Positions 1 through 7,454 of a DNA stretch of 31,858 nt are shown here, in pieces. The position numbers and the translations under genes are program-made. The notes below the pieces were generated by a model, which saw nothing but the letters and a program-made list of their open reading frames with translations, was not told the DNA's origin and searched no databases. The first letter of the stretch is position 1. Every line of letters starts with the position of its first letter. Origin of the DNA: HGM13006 sp963650135 (GTDB lineage: Bacteria > Bacillota > Clostridia > Oscillospirales > Oscillospiraceae); contig CAVJLG010000008.1 of the NCBI GenBank assembly GCA_963650135.1, positions 1 through 31,858 on the forward strand, given 5' to 3'.

Positions 1-113
1 CCTCTAAATTTCGGGAAGCATCCATGATGGAATGTTAATTGTTCAATTCAATGAAAGTGTCCAGATAACTGGGTACATATCACGTATCGCTGCATACGAA
101 GGGGTTTTTCCTC

Positions 114-626
114 TTATAGCGCCAAATCCACCCGATACTCGCCGTCAATGAGCGTCGGTTCCACCCGATACTCCCGGCACAGGGCAAGATATCGTTCGTT
201 GTCCTCCAGCACCGACTCCATGGTGCAGTCGCTGTCGTCCAGCCGCCGTTCGATGTCATTGGCGTGGGCCCGAATGTCGTCAAAATGGCGTAGGATATAG
301 TCCCGGCGCATCACCAGGCAGAAAAACCGAATTTCCCGCAGATATTCCTCCGAAAAGTCCGCCTGCCAGGTAAACGGAATATAGCAGCCCTCCACAATCA
401 GATTCTGTCTGTTTTCAGCAGCTGTTTTGATGATCTCCCGGACAATGGGCCAAAGGGATTCCGTCAGCGCATCTTCGTCCGCCGGGGTTAAGTCGGTATT
501 GCCGCTGCGAATCAGGCCCATTTTCAGGTGATCGATGGAGAGATAGGGGTAGTGATAGCGCTCCAAAAGCCGTTGGGCCAGCAGGGTTTTCCCGGTATGG
601 GACGCACCGGTAATCAGGATAATCAT
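114..626 (-). CDS. P-loop NTPase, small-molecule kinase or zeta-toxin-like
   Basis: A 170-residue soluble protein. The Walker A motif GASHTGKT is at residues 7-14, directly after a hydrophobic first strand, and a later strand reads LIVEGCYIP. This is the layout of adenylate-kinase-like or zeta-toxin-like small kinases that phosphorylate a nucleotide, sugar or other small molecule; the substrate cannot be read from the sequence. I chose the ATG at 626 because GGGAGGGG lies just upstream and the Walker fold begins at residue 2; a longer in-frame start at 686 would add a poor, Gly/Ser-rich leader. Its ATG overlaps the stop of the VanZ-like gene by 4 bp (ATGA), so the two are translationally coupled. 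No antitoxin-like partner is visible, which argues against a toxin role. Confidence 0.75.
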   Translation of the reverse strand: MIILITGASHTGKTLLAQRLLERYHYPYLSIDHLKMGLIRSGNTDLTPADEDALTESLWPIVREIIKTAAENRQNLIVEGCYIPFTWQADFSEEYLREIRFFCLVMRRDYILRHFDDIRAHANDIERRLDDSDCTMESVLEDNERYLALCREYRVEPTLIDGEYRVDLAL

Positions 627-1078
627 GCGTTCCCCTCCCCCGCTTTCGCCGTTTTTCTTCGATAAAGGAAGCGAATCAGCAAGCAAAGCAATACGCCAAC
701 GGTAAAGCCGCCCAAATCAATCCATACATCCTTAATCTGCCCGCACCGCTCCGGCACAAACAGCTGAATGGTTTCGTCCGTCAGCGCCGCCATCACCCCG
801 GACAGGGCCAATGCCGTCCACAGCTTCTCAGGAATCAGCAGGAGGCACAGCTCCACCCCCAGTACCAGATACTCCGTTCCGTGGGCCAGCTTCCGAAGCA
901 CCCCATGCCCGTGGACCGTATCCACCTCACCGCCGAAAATATGGCTGAGCACCGCTCCAAACCAGTCGCTGATGGCACCGGAAATCTCCCCGGGCATCAG
1001 GGAATTGCCCCAGATAAACGCCAGCGTCAGCGCCACGAGGATCATAAGCGCATTTCTTTTCCCATTGGTCTTCTCCAT
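623..1078 (-). CDS. VanZ-like family membrane protein
   Basis: A 151-residue protein with about four hydrophobic segments: one at the N-terminus (residues about 8-22), two in the middle around the motif RKLAHGTEYLVLG, and one near the C-terminus. The conserved VanZ-like signature is visible as the Arg-Lys-x-x-His-Gly segment followed by DETIQLFVPERCGQIKDVWID, with the acidic pair and the Gly-Arg/Lys-Asp stretch typical of the family. VanZ itself gives low-level teicoplanin resistance, but most chromosomal members have no known function. The ATG at 1078 follows AAAGGGGCGG; an upstream in-frame start would add about 90 residues of non-family sequence. It overlaps the downstream P-loop gene by 4 bp. 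Confidence 0.85.
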   Translation of the reverse strand: MEKTNGKRNALMILVALTLAFIWGNSLMPGEISGAISDWFGAVLSHIFGGEVDTVHGHGVLRKLAHGTEYLVLGVELCLLLIPEKLWTALALSGVMAALTDETIQLFVPERCGQIKDVWIDLGGFTVGVLLCLLIRFLYRRKTAKAGEGNA

Positions 1079-1439
1079 ACCGCCGCCCCTTTCTACGCCC
1101 GCTATTGTACACCATTTTATTGGAAAAGTATATTCCTTCAGCACCAAAAGCAGTTCAGTCAATTTCCCAAGGCAATACCGCATAAAGCGGCAAGGAGATT
1201 CAGCCAGAGAATTTGCGTCGGAAAAAGCCAATTTCCCGCAGGAATACTTTGTGTATTTCAAGGGAAAGCGACGCATTTCCGGCGCAAAGAATCGGCTGTA
1301 GCCCGCAGCTGTCTTTGTGCGGTGTTGCCTTAAAAAAGATAAACTGAACATTCACGCACCATTTCGCAGTTGTATTGTTCCGCGCTTCTTGCTACAATGG
1401 ATTTAGTTTGAATCCTAACATAGGAAGAAGGAGGCAACT
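1079..1439. other. intergenic region between divergent genes
   Basis: About 360 bases with no convincing gene. The right end carries the promoter of the flavoprotein gene (1370-1398). On the minus strand a TACAAT hexamer at 1104-1109 could be the -10 of the VanZ-like gene, but I see no good -35 at 16-18 bp, so it is only a candidate. The stretch 1140-1330 holds nothing I can name. Confidence 0.5.
1370..1398 (+). promoter_or_regulatory. sigma-A-type promoter of the first flavoprotein gene
   Basis: TTGTAT at 1370-1375 and TACAAT at 1393-1398 with a 17-bp spacer, 41 bases upstream of the start codon. The -35 is weak (TTG only) but the spacing is ideal. The same hexamers, spacing and following GG recur upstream of trmL. 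Confidence 0.6.
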
Positions 1440-3497
1440 ATGAATCACAGATACAAAAAAATCCTGACCCCCATCCGGGTGGGCGATGTGGTAATCCGCA
1501 CCCGTATGGGCATGAGCAAGTGCAACTCCCAGGAGCAGCAGGGCCCGGAGAACTTCCCCGCCGAGGGTACCATCCGCTTTATTGAGGATGCCGCCAAGAA
1601 CGGTGCATCCGTCATCACCATGCCCTCTGCCACCCTCACAGAGCTGGACCGAAACCTCTGGGGTGATGCTGCGCTGTTCCCCATGAACAACGCCTTTGTC
1701 CACAACTATGTCATCCGCATGATTGACCGGGTCCATGCCCACGGCAGTCTATGTCTGATGCAGAGCCACCGGCGGATGCCCGATGGTCTGAGCTTCTCGG
1801 AGCCCAAGCCCGGCGGCGGATTTGGTCCCTTTGGCCCGGGCGGTCCCGGCGGTCCTCCTCCCGGCATGGGCGGAAACGGCCCCAAGAACCACCGAATCGG
1901 CACTGAGGGTCGGCCCGGCATGTCCTCCCGTGGTATGGGCGGCATGGGCGGCGGTCCCGGCGGCGGCGGCGGTGAAAAGCACATGGCTTCTGTTGAAGAG
2001 CTCCAGAACTGGATTGAGGATATCGCCAACGACGCGCTGGAATATCGCGGCCTGGGCTTTGACGTGGTGGAGATCACCCCCATCGGCGACGTAGGCGCAA
2101 ACAATACTCGCACCGACCAGTACGGCGGCGGCCTGGAAAATCGCTGCCGTGCCACCACAGAGCTGCTCCAGCGGATTCGCGCCCTGTGCGGCCCGTATTT
2201 CCTGATCTCCATGCAGGTCACTGCGGCCTTTGATCCCCAGTGGATCGAAATGCTGAAGCTTTGGGATGAATATGTAGACATCTATCACGTTCGTCCTCCC
2301 AGAAGCTATGGCGAGCACCCCAGCACCTATATCTTCCCGGAGCAGGATCCCCCGTCTCTAGAGCATACCAAAGCACTGAAGGACGCCGGTGTCAACGCGG
2401 TCATCGGTGCAGCCTGCGGTTTCCAGGACCCCGACGTTATCGAGCGCGCCATTGAAGAGGGCAAGTGCGACATGGTATTCATGGCCCGCACCTATAACTG
2501 CGACCCGGATTATCTCCAGAAAATCATCCAGCAGCGTCCCGAGGATATCACCCCCTGCCTGCGCTGCGACTGCTGCCATAGTGCAATTTGCGCTGTAAAC
2601 CCGATTTTTGGTCTGGAAAACGTCTTTGACGATATGTTCCGGCCCAGCCAGGGCGGCAAAAAGGTTGCCATCATCGGCGGCGGACCGGCCGGTCTGCGGG
2701 CTGCCATGGTTTGCGCCCAGAGGGGTCACCAGGTTACCCTGTTTGAAAAGTCCGGCGTTCTGGGCGGCCAGGCCATCCACTCCGACTATGTATACGGCAA
2801 GTGGGGCATCCAGCGGTTTAAGAACTGGGAGATTCTCCAGTGCGAAAAGCTGGGCGTGGACATCCGCCTGAATACTGAGGCTACCCCGGAGATGATCGAG
2901 TACGGCGGCTATGATGCAGTCATCGCAGCCACCGGTGCTGCTCCCAAGCATCTGAACATTCCCGGCGGCAAGGAAGCCCTCCATCCCATCGAGGTCTTCG
3001 GCAAGGAAGCCCAGTTGGGCAAGAACGTGGTTATCGTCGGCGGCACCATGACGGCTTTTGAATGCGCCATGTACTTAAACGACACCGGCCACCAGGTCAC
3101 GCTGATTACCCGTTCCATTGCAGCCAGCAACTGCGGCGGCCACGACGCCATGCAGACCCGCCGGTATCTCACCGAGAAGTATTCCGCTATCCGTACCATT
3201 GAGCACGCCCAGATTCTTTCGGTAGACGGCGGCAAGGCAGTCTATCAGAATCAGGACGGCACTACCGGCGAGGTTCCCTTCGATTCCGTGGTAGTCAATG
3301 CCGGTGTTCGCCCCTGTGTAGACGAGGCAGAGGCCTTCTTCGGTACCGCACCGGAGTTCTATATCGTCGGCGACGCTCAGATTACCCGCGCCCACGGGAT
3401 GCAGAGCCAGCAGCTCCTCAACACCCCCGGCGAATTCCTCAAGGGCAATATGCGCTACGCCAACTACTCGGCCTTTATGGCGGCCTACAACATCTAA
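1440..3497 (+). CDS. NADH:flavin oxidoreductase / 2,4-dienoyl-CoA-reductase family protein (paralogue 1)
   Basis: A 685-residue enzyme with an N-terminal Old-Yellow-Enzyme TIM barrel (about 1-370), a cysteine cluster, and a C-terminal FAD/NAD(P) disulfide-reductase-like module (about 405-685). The family uses FMN, a 4Fe-4S cluster and FAD to pass electrons from NAD(P)H to activated C=C bonds (dienoyl-CoA reductase, 2-enoate reductase, BaiCD/BaiH). Barrel hallmarks include RTDQYGGGLENR near residue 224; the FAD motif IIGGGPAG is at 411-418. Cysteines lie at 373, 376, 378, 379 and 384. Oddities: a Gly/Pro-rich insert at about 123-178, no recognisable catalytic Tyr segment before RTDQYGG, and a degenerate second dinucleotide motif (VGGTMTAFE instead of a GxGxxG pattern). 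AGGAGG precedes the ATG by 7 bases. It stands alone in its transcript. Substrate unknown. Confidence 0.85.
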   Translation: MNHRYKKILTPIRVGDVVIRTRMGMSKCNSQEQQGPENFPAEGTIRFIEDAAKNGASVITMPSATLTELDRNLWGDAALFPMNNAFVHNYVIRMIDRVHAHGSLCLMQSHRRMPDGLSFSEPKPGGGFGPFGPGGPGGPPPGMGGNGPKNHRIGTEGRPGMSSRGMGGMGGGPGGGGGEKHMASVEELQNWIEDIANDALEYRGLGFDVVEITPIGDVGANNTRTDQYGGGLENRCRATTELLQRIRALCGPYFLISMQVTAAFDPQWIEMLKLWDEYVDIYHVRPPRSYGEHPSTYIFPEQDPPSLEHTKALKDAGVNAVIGAACGFQDPDVIERAIEEGKCDMVFMARTYNCDPDYLQKIIQQRPEDITPCLRCDCCHSAICAVNPIFGLENVFDDMFRPSQGGKKVAIIGGGPAGLRAAMVCAQRGHQVTLFEKSGVLGGQAIHSDYVYGKWGIQRFKNWEILQCEKLGVDIRLNTEATPEMIEYGGYDAVIAATGAAPKHLNIPGGKEALHPIEVFGKEAQLGKNVVIVGGTMTAFECAMYLNDTGHQVTLITRSIAASNCGGHDAMQTRRYLTEKYSAIRTIEHAQILSVDGGKAVYQNQDGTTGEVPFDSVVVNAGVRPCVDEAEAFFGTAPEFYIVGDAQITRAHGMQSQQLLNTPGEFLKGNMRYANYSAFMAAYNI
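1806..1973 (+). repeat. low-complexity Gly/Pro/Met-rich coding insert in paralogue 1
   Basis: Residues about 123-178 of the flavoprotein consist mostly of Gly, Pro and Met (for example FGPGGPGGPPPGMGG and later GMGGMGGGPGGGGG). It sits after the barrel strand ending in LMQSHRRMP, the point where family members have a substrate-capping loop. It is in frame, so it is part of the protein rather than a frameshift. Confidence 0.8.
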
Positions 3498-3508
3498 ATC
3501 ACGCAAAA

Positions 3509-3546
3509 GCGCTGCGGCAGAACCGTTCTGCCGCAGCGCGATTTTT
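3509..3546. terminator. bidirectional intrinsic terminator between paralogue 1 and hemW
   Basis: A perfect inverted repeat (3509-3523 against 3525-3539, core GCGCTGCGGCAGAAC) around one central base, followed on the plus strand by GATTTTT (3540-3546) and on the minus strand by TTTT. It can end both the flavoprotein transcript and the lepA-hemW transcript. Confidence 0.9.
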
Positions 3547-3556
3547 ATTTGAACGC

Positions 3557-4759
3557 TTAGAACCGATGGGGAGACAGCGGGGTGGATTTCGTCTGCGCCT
3601 CGATCAGCTGACCAATGAGCTGATTGGACACCAGCATGCCCTTGGGAGTCAGATGCCATCTGCCATCCGCAAACGCCGTCAGTCCCCGCCCCCGGTAGAA
3701 TGTCAGTACCTTCTCCAGCGGGTCAAAGGGCATCAGGAAGGTGCGCTCATATTCCTCCCGCTCAATGCCATAAATCGTGCGCATCCGGAGCATCACATAT
3801 TCGCCTGCCCGCTCCTTAATGGGCACATATTCGCACTCCGTGGTGATGGTGTCGTCAGTATTCATTGCCTTAATATACTGGGGCAGATTGGCGGCGAAGG
3901 TATACCGGGTGCCCGCAAAGTCCGACGCCGCCGAGGGGCCAAAGCTCATATACTCGCCGCCCAGCCAATATTTCAGGTTGTGCTGACACTCCCGCCCGGT
4001 CTTGGCGAAATTCGAAATCTCATATTGATGATAGCCGTAGGCCTCCATGGTGGAAACGCCATAGAGATACATGGACGCCTGGGCATCGTCGTTGGGCAGC
4101 GCCGCCTGGTCCTGATATTGATACAGCGGCGTTCCCTGCATCAGTGTCAGCCCATAGGCGGAAATATGGTCCGGATGCAGGTCGATGATAGAGCCAAGGC
4201 AATCGGCCCACTGCTGGGGAGACTGTCCGGGCAGGCCATACATCAGGTCCAGGGACAGATTGTCGAAGCCCGCTGTCCGGGCAACCTCCACGGCCTTCAC
4301 TGCCTGGCGGAAGTTATGGGGCCGTCCCAACACCTTGAGAATCTGATCGTTGTTGCTCTGCACGCCAATGGAAATCCGGTTAAAGCCTGCCTGAATCAGC
4401 CGCTTGCAGCCCTTGTCCGTAATGGAATCCGGGTTGGCCTCCAGGGTGATCTCCGCAGATTTCGACACATTAAACCGCCGGGTGATCTCCGAGAGTACCT
4501 CTTTGAGCCGCTCTGAGCCAAAATAGCTGGGGGTGCCGCCGCCAAAATAAACGGTGTCCACCTCATACTGGGGTGCACGTGCGCCGCCCTCCCGAATGTG
4601 CTGCTGGAGGGCCCTTACATACCGGTCCATCAGCTCCACGGTCTTCTGGCTTTTGGCCAGAGAATAGAAATCACAGTAGACACATTTACTCCGGCAGAAG
4701 GGAATGTGTACATAGATGCCCAGGGATTTTTTCTGGGCAGTTATTTTTTGTCTTGCCAC
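3557..4759 (-). CDS. hemW: radical SAM heme chaperone HemW
   Basis: A 400-residue radical SAM protein. The cluster motif C-x3-C-x2-C is at residues 22, 26 and 29 within HIPFCRSKCVYCDFYS, the form seen in HemW rather than in oxygen-independent coproporphyrinogen oxidase HemN. The Gly-rich strand FGGGTPS and the C-terminal HemW domain (KYWLGGEYMSFGPSA, then a winged-helix-like tail) are present, and the length is usual. HemW binds heme and delivers it to target enzymes; many genomes mislabel it HemN. The start is GTG at 4759 with AAGGAGGG 6-7 bases upstream. It begins 12 bases after lepA, the arrangement common in Firmicutes, and shares the lepA promoter. Confidence 0.93.
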   Translation of the reverse strand: MARQKITAQKKSLGIYVHIPFCRSKCVYCDFYSLAKSQKTVELMDRYVRALQQHIREGGARAPQYEVDTVYFGGGTPSYFGSERLKEVLSEITRRFNVSKSAEITLEANPDSITDKGCKRLIQAGFNRISIGVQSNNDQILKVLGRPHNFRQAVKAVEVARTAGFDNLSLDLMYGLPGQSPQQWADCLGSIIDLHPDHISAYGLTLMQGTPLYQYQDQAALPNDDAQASMYLYGVSTMEAYGYHQYEISNFAKTGRECQHNLKYWLGGEYMSFGPSAASDFAGTRYTFAANLPQYIKAMNTDDTITTECEYVPIKERAGEYVMLRMRTIYGIEREEYERTFLMPFDPLEKVLTFYRGRGLTAFADGRWHLTPKGMLVSNQLIGQLIEAQTKSTPLSPHRF

Positions 4760-4771
4760 AGATGTCCCTCC

Positions 4772-6580
4772 TTATTCCGAATCCAGCTTCAGCACTGCCA
4801 TAAATGCCTCCTGGGGAACCTCAACCGTACCGAAGCTGCGCATCCGCTTTTTGCCTTCCTTCTGCTTCTCCAGCAGCTTCTTCTTTCGGGTGATATCGCC
4901 GCCATAGCACTTGGCCAAAACGTCCTTCCGCAGCGCCTTAATCGTCTCCCGGGCGATGATCTTCGAGCCAATGGCCGCCTGCACGGGGATTTCAAACAGC
5001 TGGCGGGGAATATTCTCCTTGAGCTTTTCGCAAATCTTTCTGGCCCGGGCATAGGCTTTATCCGCATGGAGGATGAAGGACAGGGCGTCCACCACCTCGC
5101 CGTTCAGCAGGATATCCAGCTTCACCAGATTGCTCACCCGATAGCCGGTGACCTCGTAATCCAGGGATGCATAGCCCCGGGTTTTGGATTTCAGGCAGTC
5201 GAAGAAATCAAAGATAATCTCATTCAGGGGCATATCATAGTGCAGCTCCACCCGGCTCTGGTCCAGATAGGTCAGATCCAGATATTCGCCCCGGCGATCC
5301 TGGCAGATTTCCATAATCGCACCCACATATTCCGGCGGCGTAATGATGGAGGCCCGCACAAAGGGCTCCTCGGCAGTCTCGATCTCCGTGGGGTCCGGGT
5401 AATTCAAGGGGTTGTCGATCATGTTGACCGAGCCGTCCGTCTTGGTCACCCGATAGACAACGCTGGGGGCCGTGGTGATGAGGTCCAGGTTAAACTCCCG
5501 CTCCAGCCGCAGCTGAATGATCTCCATATGGAGCAGGCCCAGGAAGCCGCACCGGAAGCCAAAGCCCAGCGCCACCGAGCTCTCGGGCTCATAGGACAGG
5601 GATGCGTCGTTGAGCTTGAGCTTCTCCAGGGCGTCCCGCAGCTCCGGATACTTGGAGCCGTCCGCCGGATACACACCGGAGTATACCATGGGCTGTACTT
5701 CCTTATAGCCCTGGAGGGGTTCCGCCGCCGGATTCTCTGCGCCAGTGACCGTATCGCCCACGCGGGTATCGGAAACGGTCTTGATGGAGGCGGTAAAATA
5801 GCCAACCTCACCGGCACCCAGCGCATCGGTCGGCTCCATGCCCTTGGGATGAAGATAGCCCACCTCCACCACCTTATACACTGCGCCGCCGGACATCATC
5901 TTCACGTCCATACCCTGCGAGATCACGCCGTCCATCACTCGGAAGTAGACGATAACGCCCTTATAGCTGTCGTACTGGCTGTCGAAAATCAGTGCGCGCA
6001 GAGGCTTGGACCGGTCGCCGGTGGGGGCGGGCATGTCCCGGACAATCATCTCCAGTACCGAGCGGATATTGATGCCGTTCTTCGCGGAGATTTCCGGCGC
6101 ATCCTCCGCGGGCAGGCCAATGATATCTTCAATCTCCTGCTTCACCCGCTGGGGGTCCGCCGCAGGCAGATCGATTTTATTGATGACAGGCAGGACCTCC
6201 AGCCCCGCGTCGATGGCAAGATAGGTATTGGCCAGGGTCTGGGCCTCCACACCCTGAGAGGCATCCACCACCAGCACCGCGCCCTCGCAGGCCGCCAGTG
6301 AACGGGACACCTCATAGTTAAAGTCCACATGCCCCGGGGTATCGATGAGGTTCAGGATATACGTCTCCCCATCGTCCGCCGTATATTTCAGCCGGACTGC
6401 CCGAGCCTTGATGGTAATGCCCCGCTCCCGCTCCAGATCCATGTTGTCCAGGATCTGGTCCTCCATCTCCCGGGCCTCTACCGCCTGGCACTCCTCCAGC
6501 AGCCGGTCCGCCAGGGTGGATTTTCCGTGGTCAATATGGGCAATGATCGAAAAATTTCGAAGCTTATTTAAATCGGTCAT
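4772..6580 (-). CDS. lepA: elongation factor 4 (ribosomal back-translocase LepA)
   Basis: A 602-residue translational GTPase. Visible GTPase motifs are G1 AHIDHGKS (about 14-21), G3 DTPGHVDF and G4 NKIDLP. Domains II and III follow, then the LepA-specific C-terminal region with GYASLDYE and the terminal segment SFGTVEVPQEAFMAVLKLD. EF4 binds stalled ribosomes and influences translocation and initiation. Full length for the family. The ATG at 6580 has GAGGT seven bases upstream; an in-frame GTG three codons earlier abuts that ribosome binding site and is unlikely. It is the first gene of a two-gene operon with hemW, driven by a near-consensus promoter. Confidence 0.97.
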   Translation of the reverse strand: MTDLNKLRNFSIIAHIDHGKSTLADRLLEECQAVEAREMEDQILDNMDLERERGITIKARAVRLKYTADDGETYILNLIDTPGHVDFNYEVSRSLAACEGAVLVVDASQGVEAQTLANTYLAIDAGLEVLPVINKIDLPAADPQRVKQEIEDIIGLPAEDAPEISAKNGINIRSVLEMIVRDMPAPTGDRSKPLRALIFDSQYDSYKGVIVYFRVMDGVISQGMDVKMMSGGAVYKVVEVGYLHPKGMEPTDALGAGEVGYFTASIKTVSDTRVGDTVTGAENPAAEPLQGYKEVQPMVYSGVYPADGSKYPELRDALEKLKLNDASLSYEPESSVALGFGFRCGFLGLLHMEIIQLRLEREFNLDLITTAPSVVYRVTKTDGSVNMIDNPLNYPDPTEIETAEEPFVRASIITPPEYVGAIMEICQDRRGEYLDLTYLDQSRVELHYDMPLNEIIFDFFDCLKSKTRGYASLDYEVTGYRVSNLVKLDILLNGEVVDALSFILHADKAYARARKICEKLKENIPRQLFEIPVQAAIGSKIIARETIKALRKDVLAKCYGGDITRKKKLLEKQKEGKKRMRSFGTVEVPQEAFMAVLKLDSE

Positions 6581-6662
6581 ACAATGCACCTCAAACGTCT
6601 TTCAGAGCGTTTCCGGCCCTTCCTTTTAGAAAATGGCAACACGCCCCCAATATATCTAAATT

Positions 6663-6691
6663 ATTATATGGGATTTCCATGGTTTTGTAAA
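6663..6691 (-). promoter_or_regulatory. sigma-A-type promoter of lepA-hemW
   Basis: Read on the minus strand: TTTACA (6691-6686), a 17-bp spacer, then a perfect TATAAT (6668-6663). This lies about 80 bases upstream of the lepA start codon. Confidence 0.8.
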
Positions 6692-6858
6692 GGGCATTCC
6701 CACATAAATTGCCCCTGTGCCGCTTTCGATTTTACGGCGGTAAAACGCACTGATTCCGCTTGTTTGTCTTGTATCAGACGTTTGTGTCGTCACAAAATCA
6801 CAAAACGCCGAAAATTCGCTTTTTTCGCAAAAACTTATACGAAATCAGAATTTTTCAC

Positions 6859-6887
6859 TTGTATTTTCTATGGCCTTGAATTACAAT
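6859..6887 (+). promoter_or_regulatory. sigma-A-type promoter of trmL-pgk-tpiA-eno
   Basis: TTGTAT (6859-6864), a 17-bp spacer and TACAAT (6882-6887), 49 bases before the trmL start. No other promoter-like sequence is seen in the short gaps further down the cluster, so it probably drives the glycolytic genes as well. Confidence 0.65.
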
Positions 6888-6936
6888 GGTAGCAAGATGC
6901 TCCGGAAGAATGCATTCCGGCAGGAAGGGGCATACT

Positions 6937-7440
6937 ATGCTTAATATTGTTCTCGTTTCACCGGAGATTCACCAAAACACCGGCAACATCGCCCGTACCT
7001 GTGCCGCCACCGGTACCGCCCTGCACCTGATCCGCCCCCTGGGGTTTGAGATCACCGACAAGGCGCTCCGCCGTGCGGGGCTTGACTACTGGTATCTGCT
7101 GGACGTTCAAATTTATGATTCTCTGGAAGATTTTTTTGCCCGGAACGGGCAGGTTCCCATGTGGCTGTATACCACAAAAGCGCCAAAGCGTTACTGCGAC
7201 GTAAGCTATCACGATGGCGACTATCTGTTTTTCGGCAGAGAATCCGCCGGACTGCCGGAGCCGTTTTTGGAAGCCCATCGGGACCGCTGCGTTAAAATCC
7301 CCATGGCAGAGGAGGCCCGGAGTCTCAATCTATCCAACTCTGCCGCCATTGCCGTCTATGAGGCTCTGCGTCAGCTGGACTTTCCCCAGCTCAGGAGCTT
7401 TGGAAAAATGAAAACCCAAACGCTGGATCGACCATATTAA
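6937..7440 (+). CDS. trmL: tRNA (cytidine/uridine-34-2'-O)-methyltransferase TrmL
   Basis: A 167-residue SPOUT-class methyltransferase. The three SPOUT motifs are visible: motif 1 HQNTGNIARTC (about 12-22), motif 2 FGRESAGLPE (about 102-111) and motif 3 ending RSLNLSNSAAIAVYEALRQ. These form the trefoil knot that binds S-adenosylmethionine; the Asn-Thr-Gly-Asn pattern is typical of TrmL, which methylates the ribose at the wobble base of tRNA-Leu isoacceptors. The ATG at 6937 is chosen for AGGAAGGGG upstream and for MLNIVLVSPEIHQNTG matching the family start; a longer in-frame start at 6886 overlaps the -10. It heads the glycolytic cluster with only 14 bases to pgk. Confidence 0.92.
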   Translation: MLNIVLVSPEIHQNTGNIARTCAATGTALHLIRPLGFEITDKALRRAGLDYWYLLDVQIYDSLEDFFARNGQVPMWLYTTKAPKRYCDVSYHDGDYLFFGRESAGLPEPFLEAHRDRCVKIPMAEEARSLNLSNSAAIAVYEALRQLDFPQLRSFGKMKTQTLDRPY

Positions 7441-7454
7441 ACGGAGGTTTCACC

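Larger units (their letters stand above)
6581..6936. other. intergenic region between divergent lepA and trmL
   Basis: About 355 AT-richer bases with no credible gene. It contains the lepA promoter on the minus strand (6663-6691) and the trmL promoter on the plus strand (6859-6887). Between them (6692-6858) I recognise no riboswitch or operator; there are only short imperfect repeats rich in CAAAA and TTTTCGC. Confidence 0.55.

Noticed and set aside
1..113. Regulatory or structural element at the left edge
   Set aside because: Short AT-rich symmetry (ATTGTTCAAT) is visible, but no stem with a T-run, promoter or gene could be supported.
114..1078. Toxin-antitoxin or glycopeptide-resistance module
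   Set aside because: The P-loop protein has only generic kinase features and its partner is a VanZ-like membrane protein; no antitoxin and no vanHAX-type genes are present.
6584..6892. A 102-codon plus-strand frame between lepA and trmL
   Set aside because: It overlaps both promoters, has no ribosome binding site and an implausible composition rich in Cys, Arg and Phe.
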